From Micromonospora rubida (GTDB lineage Bacteria; Actinomycetota; Actinomycetes; Mycobacteriales; Micromonosporaceae), in NCBI RefSeq assembly GCF_009908295.1, contig NZ_JAAALO010000002.1, positions 409,490-473,489 on the forward strand: a DNA stretch of 64,000 bases, written 5' to 3'. Below are positions 8,958 to 17,142 of this stretch, piece by piece (the stretch's first letter is position 1; every line of letters begins with the position of its first letter). Made by a program: the position numbers and the translations under genes. Below the pieces are notes generated by a model that saw nothing but the letters and a program-made list of their open reading frames with translations, was not told the origin of the DNA and did not search any database.

Positions 8958-9055
8958 CCCGGTGACGCGGCGGGCATCGAGCCCGCTGCTACCAGACACC
9001 CGATCTACCCACAGATCATGTTCCGTCTGCCCGGACCATGCCCGGAAGGAGATCA

Positions 9056-9090
9056 AAAGCCCGGCCCCCACGATCTGGGGGCCGGGCTTT
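9056..9090 (-). terminator. Strong terminator of the second initiator tRNA gene
   Basis: Perfect 15-bp stem (9056-9070 with 9076-9090) with a 5-nt loop, followed on the minus strand by a run of four T. It also lies in the path of transcripts from the oxidoreductase gene. Confidence 0.85.
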
Positions 9091-9108
9091 GACTTGCACT
9101 TTCATTTG

Positions 9109-9182
9109 TAGCGGGGACAGGATTTGAACCTGCGACCTCTGGGTTATGAGCCCAGCGAGCTACCGAGCTGCTCCACCCCGCG
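9109..9182 (-). tRNA. tRNA-fMet (CAT), initiator, copy 2
   Basis: Identical in all 74 positions to the gene at 6999-7072, including the C1:U72 mismatch and the GGG/CCC anticodon stem. The 22 bp upstream of its 5' end (9183-9204) are identical as well. The terminators differ, so each copy is an independent unit. Confidence 0.97.
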
Positions 9183-9253
9183 TCGACTTCTAAAGACTAG
9201 CGCACCGCCCGGGCGGACCGCAAAACGGCCCCACCCGGGCGGCTTTGCGCAGG

Positions 9254-12220
9254 TCAGCCACCCGCCGAGGGCGACGGGGCGGGACTGCCACTCGGCGAGG
9301 CGCCCGGCGTCGGCGAGGCCGCCCGCTGCGCCTGCTGGAACGCCGTCATCGCGTCGTCCAGGGCCTTGAGCGCCCGGCCGTACCGCTCGAAGTCACCGGA
9401 CGTCTGCGCGGCCTTGACCTCGACGATGGCCGCCTGCACCTTGCCCGCGGCCTCGGCCAGTTCGCCGGTCAGCGGCGGCGCGTCGGTCCCGCCGCTGGGC
9501 GGCGGCGTGCCGCCGGCCGACGGCGGAGTGGCACCCTGAGCGGCCTCCTTGCCCTGCTCGACGAGCTGCTTGATGCCGTCGGTGAGGTTGTTGGCCAGCA
9601 CCACGTACGAACCGCCGTCGCCGTACGACAGCAGCACCTTCTGCAGCAGGGGGTACGCGTCCTGCTGGTTGCTCTTCACGTACACCGGTTCGACGTAGAG
9701 CATCCCGTTGCCGAACGGCAGCGAGAGCAGGTTGCCGTACTGCACCTGGGCCTGGTTCGAGGAGAGCAGGTTGAGCTGCTGCCGGATGTTGGCGTTGTTC
9801 GTCATCTGCTGGTGCACCTGCACCGGGCCGGAGATCCGGGTCTGATCCGGCAGCTCCAGCACCTCCAGTTGCGGCTTGCCGTCCACGTACGAGCCGGAGA
9901 TCAGCGCGGCGAGGTTCTGCCGGCCGTTCGGGGTGACCGCCGAGGTGAGCTGGAAGCGCGGCGCGTCCTGGCCGGGGAACTGGGTCCACAGGTAGAACGG
10001 CGGCTGCTTCTGCCCGCCGTCCGGGTTGTCCGGCACGTTCGGCACCTGCCAGAAGTCCTGCGCCGAGTAGAAGTCGCCCGGGGCGGTGACGTGGAACTTG
10101 GTCAGCAGGTTGCGCTGCACCTTGAACAGGTCGGCCGGGTAGCGGAGGTGCTCCCGCAGCTCGGCCGGGATCTTGTCGTTGGGCAGCACCAGGTCCCCGC
10201 CGAACGCCTTGTTCCACGCCTTCAGCACCGGGTCCGTCTGGTCGAACTCGTACAGCCGGACCGTGCCGTCGTACGCGTCGACCGTGGCCTTGACCGAGTT
10301 GCGGATGTAGTTGACGTTCTCCCGGGCGAGCTGGAACGTGCCCCGTCCGGTCAGCTCGTCGGTCGTCTCGGCCTGGAGGTTCACCCGCTCGGCGTACGGG
10401 TAGGTCGCGGCCGTGGTGTAGCCGTCGACGATCCACTGCACCCGGCCACCGACCACCGCCGGGTACGGGTCGCCGTCGACGGTGAGGAACGGCGCGACCT
10501 TCTCCACCCGGTCCCGGGGGTTACGCACGTAGAGCAGCTTCGAGTTCTCGTTGACCGCCTCGGAGAGCAGGAAGTTCGACTCCTGCTGCTTGATGGCGTA
10601 CAGCAGCCGGCGGGTGAACGAGCCGATCTCGACGCCACCCTCACCGGTGTAGGTGTAGTACTGCTCGCCGCCGGTCTGGGTCGGCCGGTCGAACTCCGCG
10701 TTCCGCTCCGGGTTCGCCTGCCCGACGATCGCGTAGTCGTCCGGGCCCATCCGCTCCCCGTAGTAGATGCGCGGCTGGCTGGCCGGGATCTGCTCGACCT
10801 GCGAGGAGCAGTCCTCCTTGGTCTTCTCACCCAGGAAGCCCGAGACGAAGTACGGCTGACCGCCGCAGACCACCTGGTTGGCCGGCGCGGCGACCAGGCC
10901 GTAGCCGTGGGTGTAGACGGTGTGCCGGTTGATCCAGGTGTTCTGCTGGTCGGTCAGCTCGTTGTAGTTGACCTCCCGGACCCCGACCACGTAGTCGGAG
11001 GTCTTGCCGGACACGGCGTACCGGTCGATGTCCAGCTTCGGGCCGAAGTCGTAGAAGCCCCGGACCTGCTGGAGCTGGGTGTACGTCTCGGAGACGAGCT
11101 GCGGGTCGAGCAGCCGCACGTTCGGCACCACGGAGGTGTCGGTGGCCAGGCTCGCCGGTGGAGCGAGGTTGCTCGCCGCGTACGGCGAGGTCTTCGTGTC
11201 GCCCAGCCCGAACGCCGACCGGGTGGCCCCGATGGCACGCTCGATGTACGGGGCCTCCTTGTCCTTGGCGCTCGGCTTGACCTCGAAGGTCTGCACCGCC
11301 CAGGGGTAGATGCCGCCGATGGCGACCGCGGAGACGCCGAGCAGGGCCAGCGAGATGCCCGGCCACACCAGGTTCCGCATCACCGCGTTGGAGAACACGA
11401 TGATCGCGATGGCCACCACGACAGAGATGTAGGCGAGGATCTCCTTGGCCGGCAGCAGGGCGTTGATGTCGGCGTACCCGGCGCCGTAGAGCTTCGCCCC
11501 CTCGTTGTACTCCAGCAGCAGGGAGCGCCGGTCCAGCACGTACGCGACGGCCTTGAGCAGGACGAAGACCGCCACGAGCGTGCTCAGGTGGGCCCGCGCG
11601 GCGTTGGTCATCCGGTCCCCGACGCCCTGCAACCGAACGCCGCCGAAGATGTAGTGCACGGCCAGCGCGCCGAGCAGGGCGAGCACGACGGCGGTGAAGC
11701 CGACGCCGAGCACGTAGCGCCAGAACGGCAACTGGAAGACGTAGAAGCCGATGTCGATGCCGAACTCCGGGTCCTTGACGCCGAAGTCGCCGCCGTTGCG
11801 GAACAGCAGCCACTGGCTCCACCGGCTCTGCGCCGAAAGCCCGGCGAAGAGCCCGACCACCACGGCGACCAGGCTGATCCACAGGCCGAGCCGCGGGCCG
11901 AGCACCATCCGGTACCGCTCCAGGGTGGCCTGTTCCAGCGAGTGCGGGCGCAGCCGGGGCCGCAGCCGGTGGGCCAGCCACAGGTTGCCGCCGACGATCA
12001 CCGCCATGGCGAGGCCGACGATGAGGAAGAGCAGCACCCGGGTGGCGAGCACCCCGGTGAACACCTGGGTGTAGCGGACCTCGTCGAACCAGAGCCAGTC
12101 GGTCCAGGCCTGCACCCCCCAGCCCAGCAGGGTGAAGAGCACGAACACCCCGATCAGCACCCCGATCGTGACGCGTCCGCGTCGGCTCATCCTCGGCAGG
12201 GGGCTGCTACGCATGACCAC
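9254..12220 (-). CDS. UPF0182 family large membrane protein
   Basis: Function unknown in the family. The 988-residue product has about seven hydrophobic segments in the first 330 residues (the first begins VTIGVLIGVFVLFTLLGWGV), a large extracytoplasmic domain, and a disordered proline/serine/glycine-rich C-terminus. The family signatures AWTDWLWFDEVRYTQVF and DINALLPAKEILAYI are visible. GTG 12220 is preferred because GGAG (12230-12227) is six bases upstream. ATG 12214 is the alternative. It follows the PDZ protease gene on the same strand with a 105-bp gap, an order also found in mycobacteria (recalled as Rv3193c-Rv3194c). Confidence 0.95.
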   Translation of the reverse strand: MVMRSSPLPRMSRRGRVTIGVLIGVFVLFTLLGWGVQAWTDWLWFDEVRYTQVFTGVLATRVLLFLIVGLAMAVIVGGNLWLAHRLRPRLRPHSLEQATLERYRMVLGPRLGLWISLVAVVVGLFAGLSAQSRWSQWLLFRNGGDFGVKDPEFGIDIGFYVFQLPFWRYVLGVGFTAVVLALLGALAVHYIFGGVRLQGVGDRMTNAARAHLSTLVAVFVLLKAVAYVLDRRSLLLEYNEGAKLYGAGYADINALLPAKEILAYISVVVAIAIIVFSNAVMRNLVWPGISLALLGVSAVAIGGIYPWAVQTFEVKPSAKDKEAPYIERAIGATRSAFGLGDTKTSPYAASNLAPPASLATDTSVVPNVRLLDPQLVSETYTQLQQVRGFYDFGPKLDIDRYAVSGKTSDYVVGVREVNYNELTDQQNTWINRHTVYTHGYGLVAAPANQVVCGGQPYFVSGFLGEKTKEDCSSQVEQIPASQPRIYYGERMGPDDYAIVGQANPERNAEFDRPTQTGGEQYYTYTGEGGVEIGSFTRRLLYAIKQQESNFLLSEAVNENSKLLYVRNPRDRVEKVAPFLTVDGDPYPAVVGGRVQWIVDGYTTAATYPYAERVNLQAETTDELTGRGTFQLARENVNYIRNSVKATVDAYDGTVRLYEFDQTDPVLKAWNKAFGGDLVLPNDKIPAELREHLRYPADLFKVQRNLLTKFHVTAPGDFYSAQDFWQVPNVPDNPDGGQKQPPFYLWTQFPGQDAPRFQLTSAVTPNGRQNLAALISGSYVDGKPQLEVLELPDQTRISGPVQVHQQMTNNANIRQQLNLLSSNQAQVQYGNLLSLPFGNGMLYVEPVYVKSNQQDAYPLLQKVLLSYGDGGSYVVLANNLTDGIKQLVEQGKEAAQGATPPSAGGTPPPSGGTDAPPLTGELAEAAGKVQAAIVEVKAAQTSGDFERYGRALKALDDAMTAFQQAQRAASPTPGASPSGSPAPSPSAGG

Positions 12221-12325
12221 TCTTGGCTCCGCACGCTCGATGTGATCGGCTCCGACCAGGCACCCAGCGTACGGGGTGTTCCTGAAAGCGTCGGCCCACG
12301 GTCACGCCGGGCAGCGGCGGGTCGG

Positions 12326-13339
12326 TCAGCAGCGGGTCGGCTCACCGCCCTCGCGCAGCGCCGTCAGGGCCGTCAGCGCGTCGTCGAGGGTGCCCACCTT
12401 GAGCAACGGCAGGCCGGGCTGCGGGTTGCGGACCGCCTCGGCGCAGTTGGCCTCCGGCACCAGGAACACCTTGGCCCCGGCCTGCTTCGCGCCGACCAGC
12501 TTCTGGGCGATCCCGCCGATCGGGCCGACCTGCCCCTCGTCGTCGATCGTGCCGGTGCCGGCGATGATCTTCCCGCCGGTCAGGTCGGCCGGCTCCAGTT
12601 TGTCCACGATCCCCAGGGCGAACATCAGGCCGGCGCTCGGGCCGCCGATGTCGTTCAGGTCGATGGAGAGGGTGAACGGGTGCGGCTGCTGCTGGTCGAT
12701 CTCGATCCCGATGCGCGGCCGGCCGTCCTGCTCCCGGCTGGTGACCTGCGCCGTGGCGGCGGCGCCGTCGCGGGTGTAGCCGATGGTCAGCGCGGTGCCC
12801 GCCGGCTTGGCCCGGATCAGCTCGGTGAGCCGGCCGGCGCTGGTCACCGGCGTGCCGCCGACCGAGGTGACGACGTCGCCGGCACGCAGCGCCCCGGCCG
12901 ACGGGCCGCCCGCCGTCACGGTCTTCACCCGCACCTGGACCGGGTACCCCAACTCCCGCAGGGCCGCCGTCTCGGCGCTGGTCTGGGAGTTACGGAAGTC
13001 CTCCTCGTTGCGCTGCTCCACCTCCTGCTGGCTCTCCCCCGGCGGGTAGACCAGCTCGCGCGGCACCACGGCCTCGTCGGAGGAGAACCAGCCGGACAGC
13101 GCCGAGCGCAGCCGGACGGTGGGCTGCACGCCGACCGTGGTCAGCCGGAGCTGGCCGGCGGAGGTGGACGTCGCCCGCCCGGACACCTGGATGATCTCCT
13201 TGCCGTCCGAGGTGCCCAGCGTGTTCACCGTCGGCCCGGGGCCGAGCACCACGTACGGGATGGGCGCGTTGAGCACACCGAAGCTCAGCAGGGTGGTCAG
13301 CAGGGCACCCAGGAGGACGGTCACGCCGCGACGTCTCAT
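12326..13339 (-). CDS. PDZ-domain, Lon-type serine protease (YlbL family)
   Basis: Probably a membrane-anchored protease facing outside the cytoplasm. The 337-residue product begins with one transmembrane segment (VTVLLGALLTTLLSFGVLNA, residues 6-25). A PDZ domain follows at about 125-210 (GALRAGDVVTSVGGTPV), then a Lon/S16 domain. The Lon nucleophile is the Ser in DIGGPSAGLMFALG and the paired Lys is in GGIAQKLVGAKQAGA. ATG 13339 begins the MRRRG anchor. An upstream in-frame extension into the divergent promoter is rejected. It is divergent from the zinc-protease-like gene at 13453. Confidence 0.94.
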   Translation of the reverse strand: MRRRGVTVLLGALLTTLLSFGVLNAPIPYVVLGPGPTVNTLGTSDGKEIIQVSGRATSTSAGQLRLTTVGVQPTVRLRSALSGWFSSDEAVVPRELVYPPGESQQEVEQRNEEDFRNSQTSAETAALRELGYPVQVRVKTVTAGGPSAGALRAGDVVTSVGGTPVTSAGRLTELIRAKPAGTALTIGYTRDGAAATAQVTSREQDGRPRIGIEIDQQQPHPFTLSIDLNDIGGPSAGLMFALGIVDKLEPADLTGGKIIAGTGTIDDEGQVGPIGGIAQKLVGAKQAGAKVFLVPEANCAEAVRNPQPGLPLLKVGTLDDALTALTALREGGEPTRC

Positions 13340-13452
13340 GGCGCAGAGCGTACCGACCGGTCCGGCGGGGGTCCGGACGGTGACGACGACTTCGCCCTCA
13401 GCGCAACGCCGGTGGCGGCTACCAGGGGCGCAGCCCGCGTACCGTAGACGTC

Positions 13453-14754
13453 GTGCCTGATATTCCGTTCGGTTTCGCGCTCCCGGGTGGGCAACCACCA
13501 GACCCCAACGATCCCGCGCAGATGCAGCAGTTCATGTCGCAGTTGCAGCACCTGCTCTCCGCGCCGGGCAGCGGGCCGGTCAACTGGGACCTGGCCCGCC
13601 AGGTGGCCGCCAGCCAGCTCGCCGCGGCGGGCGACCCGGCGGTCTCGCCACACGAGCGGCACTCGGTCGAGGAGGCGCTGCGCCTCGCCGACCTCTGGCT
13701 TGAGCCGGTCACCGCCTGGCCCTCGGGCATCCGCACCTCGCTGGCGTGGAACCGCAACGAGTGGATCTACAAGACCCTGGACGTCTGGCGCAAGCTCTGC
13801 GACCCGGTGGCCAGCCGGATGGTCGGCGCGATGGGTGACCTGGTGCCGCCGGAGGCGCGGGCCCAGCTCGGCCCGATGCAGTCGATGATGGCCACCCTCG
13901 GCGGCGCGCTGTTCGGCGGGCAGCTCGGGCAGGCCCTCGGCTCGCTCGCCGCGGAGGTGCTCTCCGCCGGCGACATCGGGCTCCCGCTCGGCCCGGCCGG
14001 CACCGCCGCGCTGATCCCGGCCAACATCCGGGCGTACGGGCAGGGCCTGGAGCTGCCCGAGGACGAGGTGCGCCTCTACGTCGCCCTGCGCGAGGCGGCC
14101 CACCAGCGGCTCTTCGAGCACGTGCCATGGCTGCGCGGGCACGTGTTCACCGCCGTCGAGACGTACGCGTCGGGCATCCGGGTCAACCGGGAGGCGATCG
14201 AGGAGGCCATGGGCCGGGTCGACCCGACCGACCCGGAGTCCATGCAGGCGATCGCCCTGGAGGGCATCTTCACCCCGGAGGACACCCCGGCGCAGAAGGC
14301 GTCGCTGGCCCGGCTGGAGACCGCGCTCGCCCTGGTGGAGGGCTGGGTCTGCCACGTGGTCGACGCCGCCGCCGGCGAGCGGCTGCCCAACGTCGTCCGC
14401 CTCGGCGAGGCGTTCCGGCGGCGGCGGGCGGCCGGCGGGCCGGCCGAGCAGACGTTCGCGGCGCTGGTCGGGCTGGAGCTGCGCCCGCGCCGGCTGCGCG
14501 AGGCGGCGACCCTGTGGGCGGCGCTGACCGAGCACCGGGGCATCTCCGGCCGGGACGCCGTCTGGGGCCACCCGGACCTGCTCCCCTCCGACGACGACTT
14601 CGCCGACCCGGTGGCGTTCGCCACCACCCGGCTCGACCTCGACGACGAGCTGGCCAACTTCGACTTCAGCGCGCCGGGTGGCCCGGAGGAGCAGGCACCG
14701 GGCTCCCCCCGTCCGCGCCCCGAGGGCACCGGGGACGACGCCGAAGAGTCCTGA
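13453..14754 (+). CDS. DUF2342-type zinc-dependent metalloprotease-like protein
   Basis: Member of an actinobacterial family annotated as zinc-dependent metalloprotease or F420-biosynthesis associated. Biochemical role not established here. The 433-residue product has a glycine/methionine-rich middle (MATLGGALFGGQLGQALGSL) and the family's putative metal site around LREAAHQRLFEHVPWLRG near residue 220, where histidines are spaced like a protease helix. GTG 13453 is preceded by TACCGT seven bases upstream (13440-13445), indicating a leaderless transcript. The conserved position beside the PDZ protease suggests a linked envelope or proteolysis function. Confidence 0.88.
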   Translation: MPDIPFGFALPGGQPPDPNDPAQMQQFMSQLQHLLSAPGSGPVNWDLARQVAASQLAAAGDPAVSPHERHSVEEALRLADLWLEPVTAWPSGIRTSLAWNRNEWIYKTLDVWRKLCDPVASRMVGAMGDLVPPEARAQLGPMQSMMATLGGALFGGQLGQALGSLAAEVLSAGDIGLPLGPAGTAALIPANIRAYGQGLELPEDEVRLYVALREAAHQRLFEHVPWLRGHVFTAVETYASGIRVNREAIEEAMGRVDPTDPESMQAIALEGIFTPEDTPAQKASLARLETALALVEGWVCHVVDAAAGERLPNVVRLGEAFRRRRAAGGPAEQTFAALVGLELRPRRLREAATLWAALTEHRGISGRDAVWGHPDLLPSDDDFADPVAFATTRLDLDDELANFDFSAPGGPEEQAPGSPRPRPEGTGDDAEES

Positions 14755-14779
14755 CCCCGCTTTCTCTCCCGAGCGCACC

Positions 14780-14814
14780 CGAGGGCCGCCGACGCACCGC
14801 GCCGGCGGCCCTCG
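14780..14814 (+). terminator. Hairpin downstream of the DUF2342 gene
   Basis: A 12-bp perfect stem (14780-14791 with 14803-14814) 26 bp after the stop codon, without T-run. The remaining sequence to 15000 shows only a 17-bp direct repeat, GACGCGGAACCGCTCGG, at about 14860 and 14938. Confidence 0.55.
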
Positions 14815-15000
14815 GCCGTCCTCGGCGTGAGCCGCTGCGAGCGGGGAAGCCCATGATCCAGACGCGGAACCGCTCGGAGGTCTCGTCGGGGGATTTCCGT
14901 GGGGCCCTGACGGCGGCACCTCGCACGGCCGACCCGGACGCGGAACCGCTCGGGGCTCGGCGGCGGCCGGAGGCAGCCCGGCGCGGGTCGGCTGGTGGCG

Positions 15001-15600
15001 TCAGCGGCCACCGGAGAGCAGTGCGCGGGTCGTCTCCCAGCCCTCGACGGCGGGGTCGAGGGTGGCCAGGTCGGCGGGGCCGCGCATCCGCCGCCAGGCG
15101 GCGGTGACGGCCACGTCCCCGGGTTGCGGGGCGGCCCGCCGCACGTCCGCCGGGAGCGCGGTGTCCAGGTCGACCTCCGGCAGCCATCCCGGCACGGGCA
15201 GCCGGGACGCGACGCCGAGCAGGCCGGGGCCGGCCCCCTCGGCGGGGGCCACCGCCACCGACCGGGTGGTCAGCGGGCGGAGCAGCTTGCCGACGGTCAG
15301 GCCGGGCAGGTCCGGGGCGTCGGCGGCGACGACGGCCGCCTGGTCGTAACCGGTCAGCGCCGCCAGGACGGCGGTGCCGGTGGCCTCGGGCACCTCGAGC
15401 ACGGCCATCCCCGGCCAGACGACGGCCTCAGCCAGCGAGCGGTCCTGCGGGGTGGCCGCGATCGCGGTCTCCACCTCCTGGAGCGTGGCGAGCAGGTCCA
15501 CCACGTCCTCGGCGAGCGCGGCACGCCAGACCGCCGGGTCGATCCCCGGCGGCGCCCACGCCACCGGTCCGAGCAACGCCACCACCACACGTCGGGCCAC
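15001..15600 (-). CDS. DUF2064/nucleotidyltransferase-like protein
   Basis: A 199-residue cytoplasmic protein whose middle (VLAALTGYDQAAVVAADAPD, then LPGLTVGKLLRPLTTRSVAV) resembles the nucleotide-diphospho-sugar transferase fold of DUF2064 proteins, where an SDSPDLP-like segment marks the nucleotide site. Here that segment reads AADAPDLPG. The N-terminus MARRVVVALLGPVAW lacks the usual KxP motif, so catalytic activity is doubtful. It is monocistronic and lies between the DUF2342 and YgjP-like genes. Assignment rests on one motif and overall pattern only. Confidence 0.62.
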   Translation of the reverse strand: MARRVVVALLGPVAWAPPGIDPAVWRAALAEDVVDLLATLQEVETAIAATPQDRSLAEAVVWPGMAVLEVPEATGTAVLAALTGYDQAAVVAADAPDLPGLTVGKLLRPLTTRSVAVAPAEGAGPGLLGVASRLPVPGWLPEVDLDTALPADVRRAAPQPGDVAVTAAWRRMRGPADLATLDPAVEGWETTRALLSGGR

Positions 15601-15726
15601 GCACCGACCCTAGGCCGTCGGCCACACCACCGCGCGCCCGGTGCCGGGGCGCGGTTTCGACGCCCGGTCACCCCGGACCATCGACATCGAGCCGATCGAA
15701 GCGGGGCAACCGGAGCCGGCGGCCGG

Positions 15727-16257
15727 TCAGTCGACCGGAGGGCCGCCGGAGGCGGCGGCGACGCCCTCCAGGTACCCACGGGCGCGCTCGGCCTTGGGAT
15801 AGCGCCCGACCAGCGCCCAGAACCGGGCGTTGTGGCTGGGCACGATGAGGTGGGCCAACTCGTGCAGCAGGACGTAGTCGATCACCCAGTCGGGCATGTC
15901 CTGGATCCGGTGCGAGATGCGGATGGTCCGGTCGGCGGGGGTGCAGGAGCCCCAGCGGCCGTTCTGGTTGGTCACCCAGCGAACGCTCGACGGCAGCGCC
16001 CGTTCGCCGTACTCGGCGAGGTAGAGGCTGCGCAATCGGGTGGCGCGGTCGAACAGCTCGTCGTCGGAGCGGGCGAGGCGCCCCTCCCGGGCCTCCAGCC
16101 GGGCCAGCATCCGGTCGACCCACTCGGTCTCCTCGGCCCGGGAGAACTGGTCGGGGATGAGCACCACGACCCGTTCACCGTCGCGGTAGGCGGACACCGT
16201 ACGTCGCCGGCGCTGGCTGCGCCGTACTTCGACGACCGGCTTCCGCGCCCCTGCCAT
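15727..16257 (-). CDS. YgjP-like (M48-related) metallopeptidase
   Basis: A zinc peptidase-like protein of unknown substrate. The 176-residue product has the zinc motif HELAHLIVPSHNARFW (HExxH with a third ligand region SHN) at about residues 135-150 and the family's NQNGRWGSC upstream at about 98-106. ATG 16257 is chosen at MAGARKPVVEVRR. A longer reading to 16326 lacks support. Its long upstream region contains an intrinsic-terminator-like hairpin on the same strand (16382-16425), so expression may be attenuated. Confidence 0.88.
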   Translation of the reverse strand: MAGARKPVVEVRRSQRRRRTVSAYRDGERVVVLIPDQFSRAEETEWVDRMLARLEAREGRLARSDDELFDRATRLRSLYLAEYGERALPSSVRWVTNQNGRWGSCTPADRTIRISHRIQDMPDWVIDYVLLHELAHLIVPSHNARFWALVGRYPKAERARGYLEGVAAASGGPPVD

Positions 16258-16770
16258 CAGTGGGCCGCGCAGCCTCGTTTTGCTGTCACGAAGGAAAGCT
16301 AATGGGTACTGACCAGGGGTCCGCAAGAGTCAACACCACGACACGCGCCCGGAAAGTCATGGTTGATGGCCAGAAGTCCCGAAAAAAAACCTTGCAGACC
16401 GTCACGAAGACGCTCCGTCACGGTCGAGGGACCGGGTCGGGCGGCCCGAGGGCTCGCCTCCCACCGTAGGTGATCATCGCCCCGACCGCCTCCTCAGGGC
16501 CACCTTGTGGGGCATCTGGGTGCTTTCACCCGGCGTGTCCCCGCCAAACTGACTTATCCGACCTAATTCGGCATGCACACTCTCGACGTCGACTTGCTCA
16601 CAGTGTCGAAGCACAGCTGACATGGAACCGCCCGCACCTGGGTAGGGTCCGCGGACCAGCGGTCACGAGGGTGGCCGTGGAGAAAGACCCAGCGTCGGCG
16701 CCCCGCGTGGCCCGCCGCCGGGCAACCGCCGGAACCGGATTGACCGGCGGACGAGACGAGGAGGGCACCC
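16258..16770. other. 512-bp divergent intergenic region
   Basis: No supported protein gene lies here. It separates the leftward YgjP-like gene from the rightward DUF5679 gene and must hold both promoters. The one clear structure is the leftward terminator-like hairpin at 16382-16425. The AT content around 16280-16400 and 16540-16620 is above that of the surrounding genes. A small RNA is possible but not shown. Confidence 0.5.
16382..16425 (-). terminator. Intrinsic terminator with eight T in an intergenic region
   Basis: On the minus strand a 10-bp stem with one G-G mismatch (16425-16416 with 16406-16397) is followed by TGCAAGG and then eight consecutive T (16389-16382). No annotated gene ends here. 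The next gene downstream on that strand starts at 16257, so it is either a leader attenuator or the end of a small RNA. Confidence 0.7.
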
Positions 16771-16938
16771 GTGGCCGACCAGGCCCAGACCTACAACGGT
16801 TACTGCGTCAAGTGCAAGGAGAAGCGGGACTTCGAGGGGCACGTCGAGGTCTCGAAGACCGGGATGAACATGGCCAAGGGCAAGTGTCCGGTGTGCGGCA
16901 CAACAGTGAACCGCATCCTGGGCAAGGCGAAGGTCTGA
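16771..16938 (+). CDS. DUF5679 small zinc-ribbon protein
   Basis: A 55-residue protein of unknown function with two CxxC pairs, YCVKCK at residues 11-16 and CPVCG near residue 39, giving a probable zinc ribbon. The family is widespread in actinobacteria. GTG 16771 is supported by GAGGAGGG at 16758-16765 with 5-nt spacing. It is a single-gene unit closed by a strong terminator. It precedes the E1/ThiF-like gene on the same strand by about 200 bp, which contains DnaA-box-like sites. Confidence 0.9.
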   Translation: MADQAQTYNGYCVKCKEKRDFEGHVEVSKTGMNMAKGKCPVCGTTVNRILGKAKV

Positions 16939-16951
16939 CCCGTACGGGTCC

Positions 16952-16991
16952 GGTACGGGGGAGGGCGACTGCGGTCGCCCTCCCCCGTACC
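16952..16991 (+). terminator. Strong hairpin terminator after DUF5679 gene
   Basis: A perfect 18-bp stem (16952-16969 with 16974-16991) and a 4-nt loop, followed by GTTTC, 13 bp after the stop codon. Confidence 0.85.
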
Positions 16992-17040
16992 GTTTCGGCG
17001 CCCGCCCGGTGTCGGCTGACCGACACGGTTACCGGCCGGT

Positions 17041-17102
17041 TGTGGATAACCCGGCCTTTTCTGTGGAGAACCCTGGGCAGGGCCGTGCGCACCTGTGGAC
17101 AA
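17041..17102 (+). promoter_or_regulatory. Cluster of three DnaA-box-like 9-mers
   Basis: TGTGGATAA (17041-17049), TGTGGAGAA (17062-17070) and TGTGGACAA (17094-17102) lie in the same orientation, 21 and 32 bp apart. The first is the reverse complement of the E. coli consensus and the third of the high-GC actinobacterial form. They sit 41-102 bp before the start of the E1-like gene. No dnaA or dnaN is nearby, so this is not the usual oriC setting. Confidence 0.6.
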
Positions 17103-17142
17103 CGATCGACGGAAAGCAGGGACTCGGTGACGATTCGTCGTC

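Noticed and set aside
9245..13447. 1400-codon open frame on the plus strand opposite UPF0182 and PDZ genes
   Set aside because: High-GC shadow of two well-supported minus-strand genes. Its sequence is Arg/Val/Gly-rich with no domains.
17041..17102. Chromosomal origin of replication
   Set aside because: Only three boxes are present and dnaA, dnaN, rpmH, gidB and parAB genes are absent.
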